From Ficedula albicollis (taxonomy: Eukaryota > Chordata > Aves > Passeriformes > Muscicapidae), in NCBI RefSeq assembly GCF_000247815.1, contig NC_021673.1:108643432-108707431 (forward strand): a stretch of DNA of 64,000 bases. The letters run 5' to 3'. This document shows, piece after piece, positions 1-13,000 of the stretch (positions within the stretch are counted from its first letter, which is position 1; every line of letters starts with the position of its first letter). Below the pieces are notes generated by a model, which did no database searches, was not told the origin of the DNA, and saw nothing but the letters and a program-made list of their open reading frames with translations. A program made the position numbers and the translations under genes.

Positions 1-2156
1 GCAAAGGTGTTCAGTGGGGACTACACAAGGAGTACCTCCTCTGGCCTCTTTGGGGAGGTTTTCTACTTTAGGGAGATTCAGGTGTGCAGGTGGCTTCTCT
101 CTTCCTAGACATTCCCATAACTCACACCATGACTGTTCTCATGTGCCTATAGCCCAGGCCCCTGTCAGAGGAAATGAGGCAGGAGACGGGCTTGATCCAG
201 GCAGGATAACACATGACTGCAGACCCACTCCATCCCTGCTCAGCAACCAAATTGCTGGTACCAATACCCACAGACACACCTCCTGATACAAACTTCATCT
301 GACTTAAGTGTTTTTACACTGGCAGCCACAGCAGTGTACAACACAGGCAATGCTGTACAGCTCTGAGCCAACAGAAAAAGTGAGCTCCTACTCCTAGGGA
401 AAACCAAAGATATGTATCTACTCCTATAGCCTTGTATCTATACATGTAAGCAAACATTCGACTTAACATATATACCCAAAAGAGACTGACAGGATAAGGA
501 CAAGTCACAAACAGAGAGTTGTGCTTCAAAACTCAAGATAATTTTGGAACTGTGCATGTTCAGTGGCCTGTCTCATAGTCATTTGCAGCCAGAGAGAGCT
601 GGCACCTACTCCAAACAATGAAAGTTAACTATTCAGGAGCTGAATTTTTCATGCACTTTACCTAAAAACCAGCTTCAAATACCCATTAGTTCAAAAACAG
701 TGCTGTAAAATTCACTTGCATTTTGTTCTGGTGGGCTGGGCTCTTCCCTTACAAGCAGTGCAGCAGATGCACTGACCTACAAGGAACCATTTCTCATTTA
801 CTCTGGTGTGAATGCTTGTGGAATTAACTGTACTGAGCTTATTTTAGGTTAATGCTAACTTCTTACATAAAAATATACAGTACCAATTACTGACCATGTA
901 AACAGAAACTAAGGAAGGATGGCAGCTGTGGTACGTACAGAGCGTTCTTTTCCTTAAGCTCAACTCCTCAAAGAAACTGAAGTGCTGTATTTCAGAAGTG
1001 GCACAAGCTAAAGTTGTGTCACCCACTCCCTTGTTGAGTCCTGTTTATTAGAAACTTGAGAAGAGGCCAAGAGCAGAGAAACAGGCATTCAAGAAACTTC
1101 CAAAAACAGGCCCTATCAGAAACAATAAACCATTCTACTGTGATCATCCCAAACCTCTGCAAAAATGCAGGCTGTAGCCTTTTGGACTATTATAGCTGAA
1201 CACTGTTGTATTTTTGAGAAATTATGTAAGAGTCTCTCAGTGCCAAAGACAAACAAAATGTGGGTTGGAAGAGCGCATGAAGCAAGTGTGTGTAAGGAAA
1301 GAAAAAACAAATCACAAACAAACCAAAAGGAAAACACGTTGCTAAAATGTCTACCTTTGATGGTTTATCTAAAAGAAGAATATGTTTAAACATGAAAAAC
1401 ACGTTTTCAGAGAAGCTAACAATGTAATTTGTTCCAGGGGAAGAATCTAAATCTTAGGTACACAGGAGAGAAGGTAATTTTCCTTTAAGTACATTTCAGT
1501 ATTATCTGAAGTGTTTTAAGTGCACATTTACTTTGAAAAAAAAAACCCCACCTACACTGATGTTCTGAATGGCCTTCAAAAAAAAAAAAAAAAACCAAAA
1601 AAACCCAAGAAAATAAATTCACAACAAGCTAAGTGCAGTCATCACTCTTTCTTCACTTTAAAGGTCACAGTTGTCCTCCTAGACATGCAGATGCTTTAGT
1701 AAAAGCAATGAGCTTTCAAGACAAAAGAAAGCAAATTAAAGGGCGAACTAGAGTTAATGGTTTCCAAATATATTTTGATGCTGAATCTTTAAAACTAAGA
1801 GGCAGAAAGGAAAATTTTTATTTAGCTATAATATGCCTATTTCGAACAAAGCTCCCCAAGATTTTAACATACAGTCACTAATTCTATCAAATGATACAGG
1901 CTGGAAGGTTGAACACCAGCTATTCTGGAAACATGAATAGCTCCATGGACTCTGCCTACTTTTAAAGGAACTGTGACCAGTCAGTATTACAAAAGCTACT
2001 TTAAAAACATTCATACCTTAACATTTTCTTACAAAATTCTGACACAGCTTTCCATGATTAGGAAAAAAATTCAAGCGTGGTGTAACTTAACAAAACATTT
2101 CCATGTGAGCTGAGAAATTTTCCTGAGAAATCATTTGAAACCCTTCCTTGCATGAA

Positions 2157-2200
2157 AAATCAAATCAAATCAAATCAAAACAAAACAAAACAAAACAACC
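2157..2200. repeat. Pentanucleotide repeat, AAATC then AAAAC units
   Basis: About four AAATC units pass into about four AAAAC units. Confidence 0.9.
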
Positions 2201-5200
2201 TCCCCTCAAGATTGTTACTTAAAATAAATCAGTCGAAGTTTATTGTGTCATTCCATTGTACAGTACAGAAAACAAGACCCATTTTAAAAGAACACTTTAT
2301 TAACATCTATCTTCCTTGATTACAGCTGTTTCTGTAGTTCCAAACACTGAGTTATTCACAAGTAGTTTTAAAAATTATCAAAAACCTTGGCATTTCAAAC
2401 TGTGCTTGGTACCTCAACCAAAACCAGTTCTAGCTCTTTACAATGTGTATCAGCATGGCAGGAAATATGTGTATCCTTGTAATGGATACTTATCTGGGAT
2501 GAGGTCTGAGAAGAGTGGGCTGATCTCCTTCTCACAGGAGATTGGGCTCGAATAGTCAGGAAACAAACCACACAAATACTCTGGTATTTTTCACATAAAT
2601 ACTCCAGTACAAGGGCTGAACAGGAACCAGGAGAAAAAACAGCAACTCAGCCAGTTAGAGGTTTCAAACTTATTGGTTACAGGAGATTCCCAAATTCAGG
2701 TTCCCACATAAAAGGAGAAAACTTCAGGCATCCCCATTATTCTGGGAACCAGAGACAGGCTCAGGTGCCATAAAACATTCCACACACTACTTACATTTCC
2801 ATTTACATGTAACAAGCTCCTATCAAGGACAACACAGCACTCAACTTCAAGATTCAAAGAGATTCATTCAATTCCAGAGCTCCAGAGTTTGGCCCTTACC
2901 AGGCTGAATCACTGGCAGCTAGAAAAACAATGGCATCATTGAAATGCTGGGTAACAGACTAAGATCCATGAAGCAGAAATGTATGGAACATACATACATA
3001 CATTCTTCCAATGTATGGAAGAAGTTGTTGTGCATTAGGAACAGATTCAGCACACAAAATCACCTTTGCACAGGACAAAAGTAGGCATAGGAAAAAAATG
3101 TGCTCTGATGCATCCACTTTTTCTAAATCTGCTTTAGTGATTAGTGATTTAGTGGAGGAAGACACAATTAGCATTAGCTTTAAAGGGTTCCCAAGGAACT
3201 TGGATAGAGAGACCACTGCACAACTTGTGACATGAATGATTTCTCCCTTTCTTCCTATCACTTCATGGTCAGATAAGAAAAAATTTTCAAAGAGAAAGTA
3301 AAATTTGCCTCATAAATGTTCTAAGAAAATGGGGGGGGGGGAGGGGGAAAAGTGATTTATTTAAGAAATAGAGATTAATTTAGTTTACAGATAACAAGAT
3401 AAAAAATAAAGACTGTAACAGTTCTTGCTGTAGACCCTAAGAGCAGGCAAAATAACTATCGAGCTGTTAGATGTTTTTTCTTGAGCATATAAATGAGAAA
3501 ACTCTGATAAGTCTGATATGTGGCTTGAAGACAGGAGATGGTATCCTAAGGGTTCCTGGTCCTTGGCAATGCACAAACTTGGATCCTGGGAGATAGAGGA
3601 ATGTGGAACTCTGCATTCTCTGCTTCCTTGCCTTCTCCAGGCTGCGGTTATACCACAGCCTCTGGAGTGTCCAGTCTAGATCAGTTCAAACAAGACATCA
3701 CTGGCCAGATAAATGTCTTGTTCTTGACCAAGCTGTCATGGATCCCTTTCATCCCTGACTTCACAATCACTTCAGAGAAAGATTTTCAGGCTGCAGAAGC
3801 TGGCTGCAGATTTTGAATATCTAGCATTTCTGAGTTGTTCAGGAACATGTTGTTTATATAGCCAAGAACACAGATGAGGACATTTTCAAAATTTAGATTC
3901 TGATTTAATCTTTCTATCTGGAATGGAAAGATATGGTGGGGATTTGGTCCTGACGTGACCATGATTTGTTAATATTACAACTCTACTTGTACATTCCATA
4001 TAACACTATGTTTTCTCTGAAACTTTTAAACTGCTAAGAAGTTAAATGTCATAGTTCTCACTGTGAAGTGAACACAGAATACTTCACAAAAGTTTTCTTT
4101 AGTTCATGTACACAGATCCAATCCTTGTAACTTCACTTCCCCAAACTGCCAAAACCTCTGTCCTTACAGAAAAGCATATTTTTTCCAAAGAGAGTGTTTT
4201 GAAACAGCTCATCAAGTTCACTCACTGTTCAAAATAAATCATTCTATTTACCATCGGGTCATCTTCTCAAAACATCAGGAAAAAGATTCTGATGTACGTA
4301 ACCTTTGTTTTCATTCTACTGTCGGAATTGAAGTAATATCAAACTTTTTATAGACATAATATTTGTTTTGTCCCTCTTCTGCATGGTTTAACCAGCTGCT
4401 AAGATAATCATCAAAAATCACCAGGGAAATGGATCATTGCTAGTGCCACTGAAAACAGCTACATCAAGATAATCCAGTACTACCAAAAAGATAAAAATTA
4501 CAGCAGGCAAACATCAATAAGAACACTTTTTTTTTTTCTTGAGGGAGAGCCACGGAAATATTTTCCCGCATTTCAGAGTTACATCTTTTTTGTAGCTATG
4601 TTTACTTCAGAGTAAGCATATGTTACATGTGCATACAAAATGTTATGCCAGGAATGGAAATATGTCTCAAAACCCCAAAAATCTTCAGAACAGAAAAAAA
4701 ACCCCCAAACACTAATATTTTAATGCTGTCAGTATTCATTAATTTACATGAATTTTCTAAGCTTTTAGTACCACTTGTCTTTGTTCACATACATTTTCCA
4801 TCTCAGGTGGTTTACAAACCATTTCCTTCTCATTCTCCTCTGTTTTCCTTCATCCAAGTTTAAGACAATGAAACATTGCCAGATGGGTACATTCTCTCCA
4901 CCTTAGCAAGAATACTTTCATTCACAGACATGCAGCAGCTACAGAACAGATGCACAGATGAAGACATTGACTGGGACAGCCAAATAGATGGAAGAACACT
5001 GAGGGACTGGGATCTCTGCTGCCCAAACCCTGACTGAAGTGGTCCAGCATGTACTGACAAGTCTTTTTGAAATAACCCAGACTTGGGAGACTTTTATAGA
5101 GCAGGTGCTGACTGTGAGGTTTCAAACTGCAGAAAGTCAGCAATGGGCAAGGAGAGGCAGGAATGACCACCTGTAAGCTCACTGATTGTACAGGGCTGGT

Positions 5201-6625
5201 ACTGTCACTGGAAATCTGCCATTAGTTGGCAGCAAAAATCCCTGCTGAAGATGACAAACATGGTGCATATCCTCCCTCAAAAGAAAGAGAGGATGGAACT
5301 AGAAATAATGTCAAGTCTGACTGGGTTATTGACACCTAGGACAGGGAAAAAGCAAATACAAATTGTGTAGAAAAAAGCCCTATTTTTTTCCTAAGGTCCT
5401 CAAACAAAATAAAGCACTGTTAACAGCTGCAGATACTGTGCTCAGAACATGTCCTCCATTGTGAGCAGAATTAAACATCTGTATGAATCCTGCATGCAGA
5501 AACAGACCAAAATCAAAGTAGCATTTGCTATTTAATTTTAGGTCAACTTTGGGGATGACCTACCACAGAAATAAAAACTTCCCTGGAAGCTTTCAATTAT
5601 ATTGCGAATTGCAATGACAAAAGTTTCAGTGAAATCATTAGAAGCTCAAAGGCTCTTTGCAAACCATTTTTACAATGCCAAGGTCAATCTCTGATTAAAA
5701 AAACCACAGCAAATTCAGGCAAAATTCCTCTGACCAGCTCTCCTTTAAAGTCTCCTCTCCCTAGATAATAATTTAGCTGTATTGATCAATACAATGAAAC
5801 AAAGTCTGAGACTTTAACTTTGTTCTGAGGGTCTGTTGTTACCAATCAAAAGGCAAGACAAAATTTGCTGCTTAATGTAAGGACTTCAGGTGATAATGCA
5901 GCCCCTGAAGAAGCACTACTAATAAACCCACTGACAATCAGCCACACAACTTGTTCCAAGGAAAGATAATGAAGCTTTAACCTTGAACCACTGAAATAAT
6001 GGCTCTTCCCAAAAGAAACAGCAATGCTGTGATCCTGCCTGAAAAGCTGAGGAGCCCAAACAAGGAAAAGAAGCAATACAAAGTGAAATAGATGGAGAAA
6101 AGGGGAAATCAAAACAGGCTTTGCTCTCAATTCTCCCCATTAGCTTAACACTAACTCGAGCACATCTGCTGTGCTACCCTCACCTGACCGAAGTGCAGAC
6201 ATGCCCTGAGGGATTTCATCCCCTGGCAGACTTCACTGGAGACTGTCAGTCTGTGAAAGCAGCAGACAACACAAGGAGTTTGTGCATTACAGCATATTTA
6301 GGTGCACATTGCTCCTAGGAGGGCTCTGCTCAGCTCTTCTAAAGGAAGAAAACCCTTTAACCCTTCTGAAATACAAGCTGCTCCTTAAAGGACAACCCAG
6401 TGATGCTGGCACCATGGCAACAGTGGCACCATGGCAACGGAGACAGTCAGTGACTTCATGATCCACACAGCTTTGATCCAGCCACACAGAAGTTTCTTCA
6501 GCTGCTATGAATTTCTTTAAGAATGTTTATTTCATATTTGCCTAAATGCCTGCACTCATATCCATCTTCTCCAGAGCTCCTTTTTTTCTCAAAGGAGGTA
6601 TTGGTCACTCTCTTCTGCCCCTTTT

Positions 6626-7143
<518 letters not shown>

Positions 7144-7905
7144 GCCTTGAGGTCTGACCCAGTGTGGACAATCTTGCTCCACATTCCCCAACCCCATCCT
7201 GTCTGTCCTCACTCACCTGGGACCTGCTTTGCTTGGAGAATGGGTTTGTCACGAAAAGTGGGGTTTTCTGGTTTTGGTGTTTTGTTTCCCTTTTTTTTTT
7301 TTTTTTTTTTTTTTTTAAGCGTTATAACAGCAATGGTAAATTCCAGGGATTAAGAACACAATTAATTCAATGTATTGTGACACAAAAGCAGCCAGAGTTT
7401 CAACATGCCTTAGCAGTAAAATGCCTAAAGATAATGATAAAACTTAGTTCTAGTGTAGATGAGTCTATCTGTTTTTTATAGCAGTAGATACTGACAAAGC
7501 TTAAAATCACCTACATGTTACATTTAAAATGTAGAACATACTAAAATCAGATGGAGAGGACAGATCAAATGACAATCAGCAACTTGCCCTCAAAAATATT
7601 GTCACAACAAAAGCAGAACAAATGCTTGCCTCTAGAAAAATCATCAGATATTTAGGTAGTTTCACTTTTTTAAGTTACAAATACCTAAACCAATAGTGTC
7701 TGTACTGCAGATGAGTATTTATATATATTAGCTTTTTGACTGCTATGAGAAAGTAGATTTCTTAATTATCCCTAGTATGTGTTTAGAGGGAAGATAATCC
7801 TCTGCATTTCTGTGGCTAGGTACCTATATGCAGTTCCAGTACTTAAAGAATTAGGTATTCATCCTCTACTTTCTAGCACATTTATGAAGATTTTTTTCAG
7901 TGCTA

Positions 7906-8053
7906 TTTTCTGTAAGTTCTTTTTGCTTCCAGGATTTGACAACCAATAAAACCATGATGCTGATTCTGCACATGCAAGGTTTTCTGTAAATTCTTTTTGC
8001 TTCCAGGATTTGATAACCAATAAAACCATGATGCTGATTCTGCACATGCAAGG
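7906..8053. repeat. Tandem duplication, 74 bp period
   Basis: Two copies differ at about two positions and end in CTGCACATGCAAGG. Confidence 0.88.
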
Positions 8054-8760
8054 TGGGACCAACAGGTGGTTGCATCCTTAAAGCTTCCTTAAAGTCATTG
8101 AGCATCCTGTCTTACCACATTAATATATGATTAATGTACAATCCTTTCAGATTAATATGCTACAGTAACTAGTTTTTAACCCTGAGCATCATGTGAATAT
8201 CAAAAGAGCTGCTGAACCTCTGACTTCATCATTTTTTAATTCTATGTAAGACAAAAGTGGCCAAGCTGTTGTGCTTACACAACATCTCATCAGCAGTTTG
8301 GCTGCAGGAAAAAATGAAGCATTAAGGTTGAATTTCTTGCCTTTGAATCACTTCTAGAGGATCCTCTGCCTTCACCTCTTTGAGGTATGTGACACCTGTC
8401 TCACAGCTCTCAGCCATTCCAAGACTTTAAGTATATCTCACAGAGAGCATTTTGACTCACTGTTGGTCTCTCTTTTAAACTTTACAACAGCCACCACAAA
8501 GATATGATGATTATTTTATGTTGCAGAAACATTTTACAGTGTTAAAGTACAGTAAGGAAAAAAGGATATGTGCATTATGGAGTGTAATTAAGAGAATCTA
8601 TGTAAGAAAATTCTCATCTTATGAGAAGCAGGACATCACGGTCATATTTACAATGACCAAAGAGGAACAAGGCAAGACAAGATTCTTCCTTTTCAGCAAG
8701 ACCTACATCTACCAATGTACAAACATGTATATCTATATGCATTTATATATGACATGTACT

Positions 8761-8779
8761 ATATATATATATATATATA
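8761..8779. repeat. (AT)n microsatellite
   Basis: Short AT run with CA-rich continuation. Confidence 0.9.
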
Positions 8780-9906
8780 CACACCACAGAAATACATAGA
8801 CATACATGACTGATGAGATAGGACTGAACTATTACAAGCACATTATAATTTATTCTGCTTTCCTCACAAAAAGTGAGATATTTAAAGAAAATCAAAACTC
8901 TTTGCTCCTCGGAAAACACCACATTGGGTTGAAAATTATGGTAGTGATTTCTTTCTGAACAAAAAGTAGGCACTTTACACTACCTTCACTCAGACCTAAA
9001 GGTGAGACTTTCTGATCAAAGACAAAGCCAAAAGAAGAATCATTTGCCCTCTACTATTGGAAATTATGGCCAAAACATCCATTACCCCTTCTAAAACTAA
9101 GAGCTCGAGCAGTGATACCAATCTTCAGCCTATAAAGTGGCTGTAGTACAGAACCCAACTTTAACAGGACTCCTGCTCATATTTTAAACATTTCTCTTAA
9201 ATGTGCCCATCTGTAATCCAAATATTGTTATTACTTTCAGAGTTCCAGTTCTAAGGACACAAAGGGAGCAGCCTGCACAATTCTTGTAATCACTGTCCCT
9301 AAGAGTGCTTTGCTGATATGGAAGCACAATCAATCATGATTCAAGCAGGTGTGTGCACATGCACCAGACTAACAGCATCTGTTCAGGTCAGTTTTGCAAA
9401 CAAAGAGGCACAATCCAGGCAGCTGAATCTTTGTCAAGTAAGGACAACAAAAGTCATTTAATGGGGGACACAAGAATGCTCCTTTATACCAAATAAATTT
9501 GATTTTCTTTGAATTTGCAAAGAAGCATTTTGCCCATTCTTGCTATTTCACCAAACTTAAGACCCAACATCCCCTGTTTCCTGTAGATGCTTCATGCATT
9601 ATGATGCTTAACTCTACTTTTCCTGTATCTTTTCAGCCTGTCAAGGAATCTCTTTTGCTTATATACTGCCTCATTACTGCAAAGGCCTTAAATGGCTCCT
9701 GACATTTAGCTTCTCCCCAAACCTCTAAGTTCAGAAGCTGACAGGGCAATGTGATTCATCATCTTGTTCATATTTAATGAATTATTAAATATTTGTGTAA
9801 TGGAATAAGCATTTCAAAGCAACAACAGCAACAACTGTAAAACGTTCTACCTACTAGGATCACAGACAAAAACTGGATTGGACTATGATAAAGTTTAATC
9901 AAGTAC

Positions 9907-10084
9907 TGGATGATGGCAGAGAATTTGGGAGAATTTATTATTCTCCCCAAATGCAGCAAGTTTGGCATCAATGTGCACATCAGAGAAAAGTAGGATGGAT
10001 GATGGCAGAGAATTTGGGAAAATTTATTATTCTCCCCAAATGCAGCAAGTCTGGCATCAATGTGCACATCAGAGAAAAGTAGGT
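9907..10084. repeat. Tandem duplication, 89 bp period
   Basis: Two copies starting TGGATGATGGCAGAG and ending in AGAGAAAAGTAGG, with a few substitutions. Confidence 0.88.
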
Positions 10085-13000
10085 ATTTGTATCTTGACCT
10101 TGGTTGATACAAAATGTACATCTCAGGACATGCAGCTTGTTAATATTTCCCTTTCAGTTCTAGAAAATTTTCCATATAATGTCTACTATTTCTGAAACTG
10201 TTTAGCTCCTGGAACCTTTTAAGCAGATCCAAGCCTGTGAAAAATACATACCTCTCTTTACTTTAACTCAGTCTCAGTATTATCTTCAGTTTGAGACACA
10301 GAATTTTACTTATCAGTAATATGGCATACTGTGTAAAAAAATTACTTTTTCTATCGTTTTGAGAAGTATTGATTTTCAGTTTTGGGCAGCAGTCAGCTGC
10401 ACTAACCCTCTGCTGCTGCAAAATACCACAATAAAATACACTTCATTTTATGTTAAGCTCAGCAAGAGCTAGGCTTCTGGCACTCCAAGTTATTCTTCAT
10501 CTCATGAGATAATGAAGATAACTCAGATGAAACAGCCATGATTTTCATTGTCACACTTAAGTGGTGAATTTAACAGCCAAACTGACAGTTTGCTATGTAT
10601 ATCTGGCAAGAAGGGAGCTGGCTCCTTGGGAAAGAATGAGCTCAGCATCTGCCTGTGCTTATCTTCTTCCCAAGTGCTGGATGTCCACGAGTGGGCATCA
10701 ATCAGGAATGGTTTGTTATAACTGCCTTGCAGGAGAGGATGCACTTCCAAGCTCCTCGCAGGTGAACCATCACCTCCACAGCAGCAGCACAGCAGAGGCT
10801 CAGCTGGCACCCAGGAGAAAAGAAAAAGCTGGTTCCAGCAGACAGAGGTAGGTAGATAACACCTTCACAAAACAGACCTGGAGCCTGAGAGCAGAAAAAG
10901 CCCTCTGAGCAAGCTGGGAATCCAGCTGCAAACTTTTCCACCTAGGCCTCAGGGTGAGCACCCACCCAGCTGTTCACTCTGAAGTCACTGCCATAACTGG
11001 CCCAAAGAGCCAGGTGGGGACTAGCCCAAGACTGATCACATCTGGAGCCCTTTGCTGTACAGAGGGGTGTTGAGTGGGATGTGCTGCACACATCCTCAAG
11101 GATTGCTCTTCCCGTGCTGGATTGCCTGAAGGTCTCATGCTGAACACTGCAGACTGAGGCTGTTGTCAGTCCAAGACCTGTGTCTTTCTTCAGTGCATCT
11201 TCAAACCCCTCCTTGCCCCCAGTGTGATTGCTGTAAGAGAACAGGCCTTGTGCATGCTGCTTTTCTTATGTATTTGGAAAGCCCAAATGCTGCTGAAAGG
11301 GCTCCAGGGGGCTGTGAGAACCAACAAGGATGACCAGCCTATAGGGAATATTTTGGTGAAAAGAAATTTTCCACTGTTAAAATCCATAGACACACCTGAA
11401 GTGCCTGTGTTCCTTGTTAACATTATCAGATGTAAAACATTCTTCTGTCATGACTAATTCAGAACTCTGTGGAGGATATCAGCAGTATCAAAATAGCATA
11501 GGAAACTTTGGAATGCGTAATCAAGGTTTTTTTAAAAAATCTGTTAGCAAAAATAGCAAGTTTCCATCAGCCTCTCTCCCAGATGACACTTAGAATTTTG
11601 GTATTTCTATGCATGTATAAAGTCCATTTTCTATTGTATTTCCCATCTCACAGCTCCTTTGGGAAAACCTAATTCATAAACAAACAATTCCCAGAGAAGA
11701 TAACTAAATCTCCCTACTGACCCCTTTCCATACTACCCAACAATAATAACAGAGGCACAGTCTCTGCATTGCCATTCTTTGGTGTGTTTCTGCTGTTTTA
11801 GTAATGATGTAATGGAAAGAAAGTGACATGCTATTATTACTATTATTATGCTAAGGACTGCAAGGAAGAATTGGTTTTCAAGGTTTTATTTTTCCATTTA
11901 AAAATGACAGCCTTTCCAGGGCTTTCTAACCATTAAATGTTACAAAAGGTCAAAATATTCCATCAGAATCTTTAAAAAATGTGATACTTGAAAAAATGTT
12001 TTTTAAAAAACATTTATACAGCTGATCAGTTTTGAGCAATGCCTTTTATGAGCAATGCCACAAGGTTACACACTGTGGGCCTCAGCAGTCTCTGTGTGTC
12101 CCATGCATGGGACAAAAGTGACTATAGCTGACTATACTCTCAGCCTCCCATTTCCTCCAAAAAGAGTTGGGGAAGACTCTGCAAGGCAGACCCATTCCCT
12201 TCTGTCCCCTTAGAGCAACCATCCACAGCAACATGCATGGACAGAAACCTAAACTCTGCCCTCTTCCTCTCTATGCTTGCTGTGTATAGGTCAAGAACAG
12301 CCCACAGTCATCTCCTGAAGTTGTCTGAAGCCTATGTGACTTCCCTGACTACCACATATTTCAGGAACAGAACATAGTCCATTTAGTCTGCTTCCCCTAG
12401 AGCTCTATGGCTGTTTGCTGACTTTTGTTGAAAGTCAAAATCTGATCCTTAAACAGGTGTACAGAGTTGGACTGAGAAATGAATGCACTTGAGGTTTGGC
12501 AAAGAGTTGGTATGAGCTGGGGAGGAGGAGAAAGACACAGAGACCTGTTTGAGAGAGCAGCAGCTGAAGTTTCTGAAGGAAGCCACCTGAAGTGTGACAC
12601 TCAGTGCCTATCACTGAGGTCAGGGCATCTGTGAGACAGCCTGGAGACATTTCACCAATGAAGGTATTTAAAAATTAACAGGGCACATTCTGAAAAGAAC
12701 AGAGAACCAGCAAAGCAGAAGAATGTGGCTATATCTTTCTTGGTTTTGGAAACCCAGCCTTAGCTAGCTATGGAATCTTCTACATTAGTTTGTTACAGAG
12801 TGCACAATTCTCCCATGTAATTTTGGCATTTACATCAGTGCATTAGCAACGGAAATGACTTCCAAAACAGTTCTCATTCTTTTGACTTCTCTTTGTCACA
12901 ATAATGATTCATCTCCCAGCCTCAGCTCTCCATATGCTAGCAGCTCCAGGAGACTAAATAAAAACATGGAAGACTAGGAATCTATTATGCAGAGAAACAA

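Noticed and set aside
3600..3820. Minus-strand stretch with scattered coding-like words (SEVIVKSGMKGIHDSLVKNK)
   Set aside because: Several stops follow and no family could be named; it may be an old repeat, but there is not enough to annotate.
6340..6420. Minus-strand reading ASITGLSFKEQLVFQKG, faintly like the TMEM241 C-terminus
   Set aside because: The match needs several gaps and lacks the GALGEALLVF core and a clear acceptor; probably chance.
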